Source: G965216695 sp965216695 (GTDB lineage: Bacteria; Pseudomonadota; Gammaproteobacteria; Pseudomonadales; Azotimanducaceae). From it: DNA of 64,000 bases. Of the stretch, positions 32,401-41,022 are shown piece after piece. The stretch spans positions 3,720,001 to 3,784,000 of the forward strand of contig OZ244212.1 of the NCBI GenBank assembly GCA_965216695.1, in the 5' to 3' direction. The translations under genes were made by a program, and so were the position numbers. Under the pieces are notes generated by a model. That model saw only the letters and a program-made list of their open reading frames with translations. It had not been told where the DNA came from and did no database searches. Numbering within the stretch: position 1 is the stretch's first letter; each line of letters opens with the position of its first letter.

Positions 32401-33090
32401 ATGAACGAACGCGGAAACGATTTGTCTGCCGAACGGGTACGCGCGATGCTAACGGTGATGGTGGAGATGCAGGATGCGCACAACGTGGCGGTGCATCCCG
32501 AGTGGCGCATTCAAGGGTACGACTACTGGCGAGCGATCTGGGTCGAGTGTGCTGAACTGCTCGATCACTTCGGATGGAAGTGGTGGAAACACCAGCAGAC
32601 CGATCTGGACCAGGTGCGACTCGAGATTGTGGACATCTGGCACTTCGCGCTCAGCGATCTGATTCGCGGAGAGGCGGATTGGGACGAGGTGGTTGTCGCG
32701 CTCATGCGCGATGATCGCGGATCCGGTGCGCCGGTATCAGGCGCGGAAACGGAAGCGTTCCGAGGCGCCGTAGAAGCTCTGGCACTCGATGTGCTTGCCA
32801 ATCGGGCATTCCGGACGGAGCCGTTTGTCCAATTGCTGCATGCATTGCCGCTGTCGGTCTCGGACCTGTTCGAGTTGTACGTCGGCAAGAACGTGCTCAA
32901 CAACTTTCGCCAGCGCAACGGCTACAAGGAGGGTACGTACCGGAAGGTGTGGCAGGGCCGCGAAGACAACGAGCATCTGATCGACGCAATGCAATTGCTC
33001 GATTGCGATCCGGGCGACATGCCGGCGCGGCTCGACGCGTTGCTGGCGGAACGCTACGGCGCATCTGCCGGGGCTGCTACGTCGAACTGA
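32401..33090 (+). CDS. dimeric dUTP diphosphatase (all-alpha NTP pyrophosphatase)
   Basis: A 229-residue protein of the dimeric dUTPase/MazG-like all-alpha fold. Magnesium-binding helices are visible: WVECAELLDHFGWKWWK (ExxE/D) and EIVDIWHFALSDL (ExxD). It hydrolyses dUTP to dUMP and diphosphate, keeping uracil out of DNA and feeding thymidylate synthesis. AGGAG lies just upstream of ATG 32401, closer than ideal. Divergent from the D-2-hydroxyacid dehydrogenase gene. Confidence 0.82.
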   Translation: MNERGNDLSAERVRAMLTVMVEMQDAHNVAVHPEWRIQGYDYWRAIWVECAELLDHFGWKWWKHQQTDLDQVRLEIVDIWHFALSDLIRGEADWDEVVVALMRDDRGSGAPVSGAETEAFRGAVEALALDVLANRAFRTEPFVQLLHALPLSVSDLFELYVGKNVLNNFRQRNGYKEGTYRKVWQGREDNEHLIDAMQLLDCDPGDMPARLDALLAERYGASAGAATSN

Positions 33091-33114
33091 GCGCGCTGCG
33101 CCGGCCAGACCCGC

Positions 33115-33633
33115 TCAAATGTCGGCGAGCGCCTCTTCATACAGCGACAGGTCGTACCGGTCGAAACACACGAAGCGTACGTCCAGCGCTGCGGCAGCGT
33201 GCGTTGCAACGGTATCCACCGCGAGGCGCGCAGCGATGTCCTTGGGAAACCCGTACACGCCGGTGCTGATCGCGGGGAACGCAATCGAAGATACGGCGTT
33301 ACTGCTCGCAAGCTTCAGGCAATTCTGGTAGCAGCTTGCCAGCAGGCCGGCTTCGTTGGACGTGCCGCCTTGCCACACCGGGCCAACCGTGTGAATGACC
33401 CAGCGTGCACGCAGATTGAAGCCGGGCGTTATACGCGCCTCGCCGGTCGGACAGCCGCCGATGGTGCGACACGCCTCCAGCAGTTCCGGCCCTGCGGCAC
33501 GATGGATCGCGCCGTCTACGCCGCCTCCCCCCAGCAGCGACTCGTTGGCCGCATTCACGATCGCGTCCGCGTCGGACTCGGTGATATCGCCCAGGTAGGC
33601 GCTCAGTTCAGGTCGGTCGAGCTGCTTTGGCAT
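33115..33633 (-). CDS. macrodomain protein (O-acetyl-ADP-ribose deacetylase, YmdB-like)
   Basis: A 172-residue stand-alone macrodomain of usual length. ADP-ribose-binding signatures: LGDITESDADAIVNAANESL, GGGGVDGAIHRAAGPELL and FPAISTGVYGFP. It removes O-acetyl-ADP-ribose or ADP-ribose from targets. Start at ATG 33631-33633 with AGGGA upstream; the extra in-frame TTG just before it is not needed. Convergent with the dUTPase gene. No partner ADP-ribosyltransferase toxin is adjacent, so no toxin-antitoxin system is claimed. Confidence 0.9.
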   Translation of the reverse strand: MPKQLDRPELSAYLGDITESDADAIVNAANESLLGGGGVDGAIHRAAGPELLEACRTIGGCPTGEARITPGFNLRARWVIHTVGPVWQGGTSNEAGLLASCYQNCLKLASSNAVSSIAFPAISTGVYGFPKDIAARLAVDTVATHAAAALDVRFVCFDRYDLSLYEEALADI

Positions 33634-33695
33634 CAAGTTCCCTCTCGTGACGCAGTTGGCGGCGTGGCCAGATTCTACGGCCCTCTGCGCGTTCC

Positions 33696-34631
33696 TCAGA
33701 TCATAGTGAACGTCACCACCAGTACCAGGGCGAGCACCGGCGTAACGCCGATCACGTAAGACACCGCCAGCGAAACGAACTTAACTGCGGTGCGGGCTCT
33801 GGACTCGTCATAGTAAACGCGCAGTGCGCGAAAATAGTACCAGAAGAATACGCTCAGCAACGCGAGCGTAGCGATATCGGTCGCGAGCGTCAGCTCGTTC
33901 GGAATCAGCATCGCAAGGGGAAACAGCAGAAACGCAAAACTGTGCAAGTGCATGCCAAACACGAGGTGCTCGGCATAGAACCGGTGCTGACCCAGATAGT
34001 GGAGCTTGAGCAGAAGCGCGTACAGCGGCAGCATCAGAAAGGCGGCGAACGGCAGATTGTCGCGCGCGGCGTTACGCAGTTGCAGCGGGTTGTCCAGAAC
34101 ACGGACGAGCTGCTCGTTCAGGTATCGCCCTACCCGGGTAACGGGTTCGGTACCTGCGTCCTGGGCCCGGGTGCGCAAAATGGCGGCATGCCAGCTGTTC
34201 TGAGCCAGCAGGTGGTCGAAGGTGGGCCGGGACTCCTCCGACAGCGTTGCGCGGAAGCGCTCCAACGAGTCGGGCGGCGTCTGAACGGCCGTGTCGGGCA
34301 CCGTCACGTTCCCACTGTTAATCTGCAGCTCGCCGTTGGACGTGATACCCAGAACGGCAAAAAAAACAAGGCTCGTCACCAGGTAAAGCCGCACCGGGCT
34401 CACGTACGACGCCCGGCGATTCTCGGAGAACGCGACCGTAAGCTGACCGGGGTGCGCAATCAGATCGCGCACCGTGCGCATGAAGCGGCCTTCCAGATCG
34501 AAGGCTTCCAGCGCCCACGACTTGAAGACTGCAAGGGCGGACACGCGGTAGTCGCGGTCGTTCTGCCCACAGAGCGCGCAGAAACGCCCGGAACGCTGCG
34601 CACCGCAATTTGGACAGCGCGCCCCGCTCAT
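33696..34631 (-). CDS. DUF3667-type zinc-ribbon membrane protein
   Basis: A 311-residue protein. The N-terminal zinc ribbon (CPNCGAQ and CALCGQN, two CxxC pairs) is followed by FDLEGRFMRTVRDLIAHPGQL and RASYVSPVRLYLVTSLVFF, the hallmark of DUF3667 proteins. Several membrane segments lie in the C-terminal half (about 200-310). Function unknown; the conserved fold suggests an inner-membrane protein. Start at ATG 34629-34631, 25 bp after the aminotransferase stop, so both may share a transcript. Confidence 0.82.
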   Translation of the reverse strand: MSGARCPNCGAQRSGRFCALCGQNDRDYRVSALAVFKSWALEAFDLEGRFMRTVRDLIAHPGQLTVAFSENRRASYVSPVRLYLVTSLVFFAVLGITSNGELQINSGNVTVPDTAVQTPPDSLERFRATLSEESRPTFDHLLAQNSWHAAILRTRAQDAGTEPVTRVGRYLNEQLVRVLDNPLQLRNAARDNLPFAAFLMLPLYALLLKLHYLGQHRFYAEHLVFGMHLHSFAFLLFPLAMLIPNELTLATDIATLALLSVFFWYYFRALRVYYDESRARTAVKFVSLAVSYVIGVTPVLALVLVVTFTMI

Positions 34632-34656
34632 CACATCAGCGCGCGTGCCATGCGCT

Positions 34657-35991
34657 TCACACCTGCGCGACCGCGTCCGCCACTGAGTCTGCCAGCGTCG
34701 ACGCAACCGTTTGCAGTTGTTCGTCAGTGATCGTGAACGGCGGCCCGATGCACAGAATGTCCCGAACGTCTCCGGTGCCGCCCATATAGTAGAAGACGCC
34801 CCGCTTCAAACCGGCGGAAACAATGCGTTGTGTCATACCGGTGCTTTCGGCATACGGCTCTAGGGTTTCGGGATCAGCGACCACTTCGACGGCCTGCAGC
34901 AGGCCGCGGCCTCGAATCTCGGCAACCTGCGGGATTCCTGCGAGTGCCTCAATGAGCATGGTCTGCAGCTTTTCCCCCTGTTCGACGCAGCGCTGGATCA
35001 GCTCTTCGCTTCTGAGCAACCGCAACACGGCGACCGCGGCAGCGCAGGCGGTGGGATGAGCCGCCAACGTATGAAACATCACCGGATACTGCTGCTCCGC
35101 TAGCGCGTCTGCGATGGCAGCGCGGGCGTACACGCCGCCAATCGGCGCGTACCCTCCGGCGAGGCCTTTCCCGGCGGTCAGGATATCCGGCACGGTACCC
35201 CAGTGTTCGAACGCGAATTTCGCGCCGGTGCGGCCGAAGCCCGTCATTACTTCGTCCATGATCAGCAGCACGCCGTGGCGATCGCAGATTTCGCGCACGC
35301 GTGGCCAGTAGTCGTCCGGCGGAACGAGCGCGCCCCCGCTCGAACCGGTGATGGGTTCCGCCACAAAGGCAGCAACCGTGCGGGGGTCTTCGGTCAGCAG
35401 GGTCTCTTCGAACTGCGCAGCATAGTACGCACCCAGTGCGTTGTGATGTTCGGGATCCGTGCGTAGCGGATAAGGGGCTGGCGTGGAGGGGAACTGGGTC
35501 AGCGCATGCTCAAGGCCGCGCTGGCGCGCGGGATGGCCGCTTGCGGCCGTGGTTGAGAGCGTGGTGCCGTGATAGCTCGGGTGGCGAACGATGATCTTTG
35601 TTCGGGCGGTGTCGCCGTGCGCGGCATGATATTGCAATGCCATCTTGAACGCGGCCTCGTTGGCATCCGAGCCGCCGGTGGTAATGTGGATGTTCGTGAG
35701 TTCCGGCGGCAGCCAGTGTTCGATCAGTTCCTCCGCGAGTGCTTCGCGTTCGGGGGTGAGCCACGGAGGTACCACATAACCGCTGGCATGCGCGGCGTGC
35801 GCGATCGCGTTTGCGACGCGGGCACGTCCGTGGCCGACGTTCACTGCGATGGCGCCGCCGGCGGCATCGAGAATGCGACGACCGTCGGTCGTGTAGAGGT
35901 ACACGCCGTCGGCGCGTTGAATGTGAATCCTCGCGTCGCCGAAGAAAGGCCAGTGGGTCATTGCGATGCGCACTTCGTTGGTCGCGCGCAT
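34657..35991 (-). CDS. class III (omega-type) aminotransferase
   Basis: A 444-residue PLP enzyme of the ornithine/DAPA/omega-transaminase class. N-terminus: GVYLYTTDGRRILDAAGGAIAVNVGHG. PLP phosphate-binding GGSDANEAAFK, LIMDEVMTGFGRTG (Asp binds the pyridine N) and DILTAGKGLAGGY, with the Schiff-base Lys in AGKG. It transfers an amino group to or from a keto acid or aldehyde; the substrate is undetermined. Start at ATG 35989-35991 or 35959-35961, both with weak ribosome sites. Confidence 0.88.
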   Translation of the reverse strand: MRATNEVRIAMTHWPFFGDARIHIQRADGVYLYTTDGRRILDAAGGAIAVNVGHGRARVANAIAHAAHASGYVVPPWLTPEREALAEELIEHWLPPELTNIHITTGGSDANEAAFKMALQYHAAHGDTARTKIIVRHPSYHGTTLSTTAASGHPARQRGLEHALTQFPSTPAPYPLRTDPEHHNALGAYYAAQFEETLLTEDPRTVAAFVAEPITGSSGGALVPPDDYWPRVREICDRHGVLLIMDEVMTGFGRTGAKFAFEHWGTVPDILTAGKGLAGGYAPIGGVYARAAIADALAEQQYPVMFHTLAAHPTACAAAVAVLRLLRSEELIQRCVEQGEKLQTMLIEALAGIPQVAEIRGRGLLQAVEVVADPETLEPYAESTGMTQRIVSAGLKRGVFYYMGGTGDVRDILCIGPPFTITDEQLQTVASTLADSVADAVAQV

Positions 35992-36150
35992 GCTACGTGC
36001 ACATATCGATCTAGGGAAGCTCTGCGGAACAATCGTTCGTGAGCGCCGCCCCACACCAGTCCAGCGTGCTGCTGCGGTCTGCGGGGTCGAGTGCGGGCGG
36101 TAATCGCACTACACTATCCGCTGACTCACAGGGGCGGGGAGGCAACAGCG

Positions 36151-37206
36151 ATGTCGGAAACGGGCGAACACGCAGATTCGGAGCTGGCGGGCGTAGATGT
36201 TCCCCGGCTCACGCCGTGGCTTGCGCAATGCATCGCCGAACTGGAACCGCCGCTCGATTTCTCGCTGATTGCAGGCGGACATTCCAACCTGACGTTCCGA
36301 TTCGACGATGCGGCGGGGCGCGCGTTCGTATTACGCCGGCCGCCGCTCGGCCACGTGCTGGAAAGCGCACACGACATGGGTCGGGAGCACAAGATCGTGA
36401 GTGCGCTGCAGGGCAGCGAGGTGCCTGTGGCGGTCGTCCGCGGGCTGTGCACCGACACCGCCGTGAATGACGCGCCGTTCTATCTGATGGAATTTGTGGA
36501 AGGTCTGGTTTGCAACGAAACGGCAGACGCCGCGACGATGGCCGAGACGGAGCGGCATGCGCTGGGGCTGCACGTGATCGACGTGCTGGCCGCGCTGCAT
36601 AGGATTGACCCGGACGCGGTGGGTCTAGGGGATCTCGGTCGCAAAGAGGCGTATCTGGCGCGCCAGCTGAAGCGTTGGAACAAGCAGTGGGCCGCAAGCA
36701 AAACGCACGAGATACCGGAGATGGAGCGCTGCTCGGAACTGCTTGCCGAGCGGATGCCTGAACAGATCGGTGCGGCGATCGTGCACGGCGACTATCGCCT
36801 GGGCAACATGATCGTCGGCGACGGCCGGATTCGCGCGGTGCTCGACTGGGAGCTGTGCACGCTTGGAGATCCGCTTGCGGACGTGGGGTATCTACTCAAT
36901 TCGTGGATTCAGCCGGGCGAGGTTGGGGACGACACCTCGCCCACCGGGTGCGGCGGTTTTCCGGACCGCGACGTGTTGTGTGCACGTTACGAAGCTGCCA
37001 CCGGGCGTGACCTGTCAGGCATCAACTACTATCGCGCCTTCTCGCACTGGCGGCTGGCCGCGATCGGGCAGGGCGTGTACAAGCGGTACCTCGTGGGCGC
37101 AATGGGCGACCGTCCGGATATGGATCTGGATACCTATAAAGAAAGTGTGACGACGCGGGCGCGTGCAGCGCTTGCGTTGCTGGAGCCTCAGGCTAGTCGA
37201 GCGTAA
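36151..37206 (+). CDS. phosphotransferase family protein (ACAD10-like aminoglycoside-phosphotransferase fold)
   Basis: A 351-residue kinase-like protein. The chosen ATG has GGGGAGG eight bases upstream. ATP-loop: IAGGHSNLTFRF. Catalytic HGDYRLGN and metal-binding LDWELCTLGDPLADVGY. This subgroup resembles the N-terminal kinase domain of mammalian ACAD10/11, which phosphorylates 4-hydroxyacyl-CoAs before dehydrogenation, and in bacteria it often accompanies acyl-CoA dehydrogenases. A lipid-catabolic role is inferred from that family knowledge and the acyl-CoA genes in the window. Its 3' end overlaps the convergent lipoprotein gene by 14 bp. Confidence 0.85.
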   Translation: MSETGEHADSELAGVDVPRLTPWLAQCIAELEPPLDFSLIAGGHSNLTFRFDDAAGRAFVLRRPPLGHVLESAHDMGREHKIVSALQGSEVPVAVVRGLCTDTAVNDAPFYLMEFVEGLVCNETADAATMAETERHALGLHVIDVLAALHRIDPDAVGLGDLGRKEAYLARQLKRWNKQWAASKTHEIPEMERCSELLAERMPEQIGAAIVHGDYRLGNMIVGDGRIRAVLDWELCTLGDPLADVGYLLNSWIQPGEVGDDTSPTGCGGFPDRDVLCARYEAATGRDLSGINYYRAFSHWRLAAIGQGVYKRYLVGAMGDRPDMDLDTYKESVTTRARAALALLEPQASRA

Positions 37207-37684
37207 GGATCCCGATTTCGCCACCACCGACTTCGACCGCGCGCACGCGATCGTAATCGCCTGGGTCCAGTCCGACCACGATGCACGGGTGGGTGGTCAC
37301 CTGAGCGAGTACCGCGTCGGGGGCTGGTACCTGCCAGTCCAGCTCAACCGTCGCGATGCTGGACGCAATCGATGCGCCCTGCAGCCGAAAGCCATAGCCG
37401 GGCGTCGGCTGCGTTCCTTTCGAGATGGCGATCAGCGTCATGCCGTCTGCAGAATCGGGGAGGGTTGCCTGGGTATCCGACGACCCGTCTCCGGGTGTTG
37501 GAAGCAGGCGCGAACCGCGCAGCGCCGCCACCTGCTCTAGCGTCACTTGTCTGAGGCCTTCATCGGCGCGCTGACAGGTCGAGCCCGCGAAGACTTCGAC
37601 TGCACCCAGGGGTTGGCTGGCGGCGCAGCCTGCGAACAGGCCGCAGACCGCCAGGGTCATCAGAATGCGTGTAGCTGCCATCAT
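37193..37684 (-). CDS. PrcB-like lipoprotein coupled to a subtilase
   Basis: A 163-residue protein. Lipobox FAGC (signal LMTLAVCGLFAGC). The C-terminal half (GYGFRLQGASIASSIATVEL, then a cis-Pro-like THPCIVVGL) matches the PrcB_C-type domain. That domain is named for PrcB, a subunit of a subtilisin-family protease complex in Treponema. Its ATG overlaps the stop of the S8 protease gene (ATGA), so the two are translated together. Likely role: lipoprotein partner, stabiliser or inhibitor of the protease at the membrane. This is inference from family and coupling. Confidence 0.7.
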   Translation of the reverse strand: MMAATRILMTLAVCGLFAGCAASQPLGAVEVFAGSTCQRADEGLRQVTLEQVAALRGSRLLPTPGDGSSDTQATLPDSADGMTLIAISKGTQPTPGYGFRLQGASIASSIATVELDWQVPAPDAVLAQVTTHPCIVVGLDPGDYDRVRAVEVGGGEIGILTLD

Positions 37685-40548
37685 TCCAGCCGCTTTCCTT
37701 TGTTCGATTCCTTCTCGCCGTTGCGATCGTAGCGGAAACCGGTGCTCGCTGCCGACCCGCCGGTAGACAGGTTGGTAACGTTCACGCGGTAGCCCGAGAA
37801 GAAGTCGAGGCCGGTCAGGTCACCGCTGACGGTGATCTGGTCGGGCGAGTCGAGCGTCTGGTAGGCACCGCAGGCTTCGCCGGCGTCGCAGATGAAGAAG
37901 TCATCGTCCAGGTCGGATCCTGCGAAGATGCGGAACTCGCCGGCTGGGACGTCCTCGATCGTGAACGTGTATACGCCGTTGTTCAGCGTTGCGACGTCCA
38001 GCTGGTTCACCGGCTCGCCTTCGGCGTCTACGACGATTACGTAGTGCTGGCCGGCGTTGGCCTGCGGCGACCCGCCGAGCACCTGCATGATCACCTGCAC
38101 GGTAACGTCATTGGCGTCGCTGTCGAACGTAACCGTACCCGAGTACGTGCCTACGTCCAGCGTGCCGCGGTCAATGCTTATCGTGTAGTCGCCCAGGCCA
38201 TTGCCGTCCACTGTGGCCGGCGTGACCGTCAGCCAGGGCTGATTGGACGTAGCCGCCGCAATAGTCAGGGTGCCGGAACCCACGTTGCGCACGGCAACGG
38301 TGTCGCTGTTGGTTGCGAAACCGAGGTTCAGCGTGGAGATGCTGGCTGCGAGTATCGGGCCGGGATCACCGCCGGATCCGTTCAGCAAGTCCAGGGCCGT
38401 GAGTACGGCTTTCTGAGCGTTCAGCAGACCGTGGCCGAATACGTCGTCGCGGCCGGCCGCGCCCAGGTCGTCGGTGATGTCACCGGCGGCCAATGCGGTG
38501 TCGAACTCATCGGGCGTGAGGCCCGGATAGACGGACTTCATCAGCGCGATCACGCCGGCGACATGGGGCGCCGCCATGGACGTACCGGCCAGTGGTGCAT
38601 AGCCGAACGTGATGGGTGCGTTGCTGTCGTCACCCATCGTGCTGATCACGCCGTCCGCGAAACCATCGGCGTTCAGGTCCGTACCCACGTTGCCGCCTGG
38701 CGCAGCCAGATCGACTGTGGAGCCACTGTTGGAGTACGGCGCGACGGTGTTGTTGATGCCGGTTGCGGTCACGGAAATCACGCCGTTGTACGCCGCGGGG
38801 AAGTTCGGCGTGTTGGTTCCGTCGTTACCGGCTGCGGATACGACGAAGATGCCGAGGTTGCGTACTTCGTTCAGCGTGTCCTGTTCGAGCTGTGAGGACG
38901 CCGAGCTGCCGAGGCTTAAGTTTATGATGTCGGCGGGCGTAGCCGGCGTGGTGCCGGAGTCGTTGGACAGGCCCGCTGCGTAGCGTACGGCCTGAATCAC
39001 GTCGAACGACGTGCCGCCGCCGACGCCGAGCGCGCGCATGGGCATGATGCGGGCGCCCCACGCGACACCGGCTGCGCCGGAACCGTTGTTCGATTGTGCA
39101 GCGACTGTCCCGGCCACATGTGTGCCGTGGAAGCTGCTGCTGTTGGGATAAGCCTGGTCGCCGTCGTCGTTCGGGTTGTCGTCAATACCGTCGCCATCGC
39201 CGGAACGCGTGGTGTCGCTTATGAAATCGAAACCGTCCACCAACTGATTGGTGAGGTCCGGATGCGCTGTCAGCACGCCGGTGTCGACCACCGCCACGAT
39301 CACATCGCTGCTGCCGGTGGTTATGTCCCAGGCAAGCGGCAGGTTTACGGATTCGTAGTGCCACTGATAGTCGTAGAAGGGATCGTTGGGTTCGAGCAGC
39401 GGTTGATGCAGCAGGTTGGGCTCGGCCACGTCGATCGACGGATCGTTGGTGACAAGCTTTGCGGCCATCAGCGTTTGGTACTTTTCGTACAGGTGTGCCG
39501 GAATCTTGGAGCGCGCATTGAATGGCACCCGCGTATTGCGCGGCGAGAACGCCAGCGCGTTGGATGCTGCGTCTGCGGCCAGTTTCACGCGTTTGATGCT
39601 GCCCGCGTTACCGAGGTCTGCAGCGGCCACGGAGCGCGGAAGTGCGCGGCCGGATGTATTCGACGACACGAGCAGTTCGCCGGGTACGAAGTTGTCCGAG
39701 ACCCGAGTTGCCGCGCGCTTACCGGCGGACGTTGTCGTCACGTTTTGGCCAATCGTCAGCACATAGTTGCTGGCGCCGGCAATGGCCTGGATTTCAACGA
39801 AGTAGAGGCCTTCTACGCTGACCTCCAGCGATTCGGTCAACCCGGGACCGCTGACAGAGGCGTCGACCATCGTTCGACTTTCATCGTAGAGCACCACATC
39901 GATGTCTGCGCTCGATTCGCCGACGGTAACCAGAATGTGCTCGTCGCCGGCGAGGGCCACGCGGTAGTAGTCGGACAGATCGCCGGACTGACACAGGTTA
40001 CTGGACGCGTCGGTGCAGCCGTCCACCACGGTTACGAATCCGCCGAGGGTCACCGGATTGAGCAGATCCTGGGCATCATCGAATGAATCGTTGGAAACCG
40101 GCGTCGTAAACTGGTCGTTTACGTCGGAGTCAGCCGCGGAGCTCGATAGGATGGAGATCGATCCGGAAAGCGTGAAGCCCTGCGAGGATACCGCGCGGGT
40201 AGTCGACGCGGTTGCGCCGCCGTCGTCGGTAACCGTCAGCGTAATCGTGAAGTCACCGCCCGTCTGGTAGGTGTGCGATGCGGTTGCGCCGCTGGAGGCG
40301 GCCGAACCGTCGCCCCAATCCCAGCTGTAGGAGCTGATGCTGCCGTCGCTGTCCGACGACGCCGAGGCGTCCACGGACACGTCCAGCGGTGCGGTCCCGC
40401 TGTCTGGGGATACGGTAAAACTCGCGCTTGGTGCGGAATTCGACGGGGGCGGATTGTTGTTGCGGCTGCTACCGCCGCCGCCACCGCAGGCGGCGAGGGT
40501 TAGGCTCGCAGCGATCATGAGAGCTTGCGGGAGCCGTCGCGGAATCAT
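37681..40548 (-). CDS. S8 subtilisin-family serine protease, lipoprotein with PKD domain
   Basis: A 955-residue protein. Start at ATG 40546-40548 gives a lipoprotein signal (LPQALMIAASLTLAAC) of normal length; ATG 40588-40590 is an alternative. A Gly-rich linker follows the lipidated Cys. PKD domain (DWGDGSA), pre-peptidase-like domain (about 160-290), then the S8 catalytic domain with Asp in AVVDTGVL (about 39285), His in FHGTHVAGT (about 39120) and Ser in LAGTSMAAPHVAG (about 38580). After it come a BACON-like beta domain and a C-terminal beta domain. Membrane-anchored or surface protease. The stop overlaps the PrcB-like gene. Confidence 0.9.
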   Translation of the reverse strand: MIPRRLPQALMIAASLTLAACGGGGGSSRNNNPPPSNSAPSASFTVSPDSGTAPLDVSVDASASSDSDGSISSYSWDWGDGSAASSGATASHTYQTGGDFTITLTVTDDGGATASTTRAVSSQGFTLSGSISILSSSAADSDVNDQFTTPVSNDSFDDAQDLLNPVTLGGFVTVVDGCTDASSNLCQSGDLSDYYRVALAGDEHILVTVGESSADIDVVLYDESRTMVDASVSGPGLTESLEVSVEGLYFVEIQAIAGASNYVLTIGQNVTTTSAGKRAATRVSDNFVPGELLVSSNTSGRALPRSVAAADLGNAGSIKRVKLAADAASNALAFSPRNTRVPFNARSKIPAHLYEKYQTLMAAKLVTNDPSIDVAEPNLLHQPLLEPNDPFYDYQWHYESVNLPLAWDITTGSSDVIVAVVDTGVLTAHPDLTNQLVDGFDFISDTTRSGDGDGIDDNPNDDGDQAYPNSSSFHGTHVAGTVAAQSNNGSGAAGVAWGARIMPMRALGVGGGTSFDVIQAVRYAAGLSNDSGTTPATPADIINLSLGSSASSQLEQDTLNEVRNLGIFVVSAAGNDGTNTPNFPAAYNGVISVTATGINNTVAPYSNSGSTVDLAAPGGNVGTDLNADGFADGVISTMGDDSNAPITFGYAPLAGTSMAAPHVAGVIALMKSVYPGLTPDEFDTALAAGDITDDLGAAGRDDVFGHGLLNAQKAVLTALDLLNGSGGDPGPILAASISTLNLGFATNSDTVAVRNVGSGTLTIAAATSNQPWLTVTPATVDGNGLGDYTISIDRGTLDVGTYSGTVTFDSDANDVTVQVIMQVLGGSPQANAGQHYVIVVDAEGEPVNQLDVATLNNGVYTFTIEDVPAGEFRIFAGSDLDDDFFICDAGEACGAYQTLDSPDQITVSGDLTGLDFFSGYRVNVTNLSTGGSAASTGFRYDRNGEKESNKGKRLE

Positions 40549-40718
40549 TCCGACGAACGTCCGCACGGATCCGGAGATTGCGCTAAACATCCTATTTGAG
40601 CACCGGTATTGAAAGGACGAAATCGAGTCTAGCATCGGCGAAAAATCGGTTCGTTTGTCGTACGTCACAGTTTCAGACTTGCGTTCGCCGCGCAGGTTTC
40701 AGCCGGAATGTAACGAAA

Positions 40719-40772
40719 TGGGGTCAGATCAAAGGGACAGAGTCGTTACTCTGTCCCTTTGATCTGACCCCA
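40719..40772. repeat. perfect 25-bp palindrome of REP/BIME type
   Basis: Left arm 40719-40743 begins TGGGGTCAGATCAAAGGG. The right arm 40748-40772 is its exact reverse complement, with a 4-base loop CGTT. The GGGGTCAGA... termini are the form I know from palindromes mobilised by REP-associated Y1 transposases in proteobacteria. No transposase gene is in the window. It lies about 170 bp upstream of the protease start and 24 bp beyond the end of the predicted small RNA. Confidence 0.85.
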
Positions 40773-40795
40773 AAGTTTCTAGGTGTTAAGAGAAT

Positions 40796-40907
40796 AAAAA
40801 AGGCGTGTCAGTGGTGAGCACCGCTGAAAAGCAACCTCTCTTCTGGGGGAAGGACACTTGAAAGGGAGGACTGCACGAGGTTGCTGGTCACGCCTAAACT
40901 CAAGTTG
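40796..40907 (-). ncRNA. predicted small RNA downstream of the MerR gene
   Basis: A minus-strand transcript of about 112 bases. Its promoter (TTGACA, 16 bp, TACAAT) ends at 40914. Nested complementary arms are visible on the plus strand: outer AGGCGTG (40801-40807) with CACGCCT (40889-40895), inner GCAACCTC (40831-40838) with GAGGTTGC (40877-40884). A separate imperfect hairpin lies at 40808-40827. The 3' end is a U-run (A-run 40796-40801 on the plus strand). The apical loop has two C-rich stretches, UCCUCCCUUUC and UCCUUCCCCC, complementary to Shine-Dalgarno sequences. This is the layout of a trans-acting regulatory RNA. No known family recognised. Confidence 0.65.
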
Positions 40908-40913
40908 AAGAGA

Positions 40914-40941
40914 ATTGTACAGTACAAAACCTGGGTGTCAA
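40914..40941 (-). promoter_or_regulatory. near-consensus promoter of the small RNA
   Basis: Minus strand: -35 TTGACA (40936-40941), 16-bp spacer, -10 TACAAT (40914-40919). Confidence 0.75.
40915..40927. promoter_or_regulatory. operator-like palindrome over the -10 of the small RNA promoter
   Basis: TTGTACAGTACAA, a perfect 13-bp palindrome about a central A. It shares the pattern TTGTNCAGNACAA with 41983-41995 in the merR promoter. Confidence 0.6.
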
Positions 40942-41022
40942 CACTTTTTTCACGATTTTTTTCGATTTGTAGAGATTGTGTATAGGTGGCCGCGTTGCAA
41001 TGCTCGGCAGTGGCTACGCGCA

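Noticed and set aside
33115..33633. Macrodomain as the antitoxin of a DarT-like system
   Set aside because: No ADP-ribosyltransferase gene lies next to it, and the sequence fits stand-alone YmdB-type enzymes.
39094..40086. A 330-codon plus-strand frame opposite the S8 protease
   Set aside because: Composition is that of an antisense shadow, and the protease motifs are clear on the other strand.
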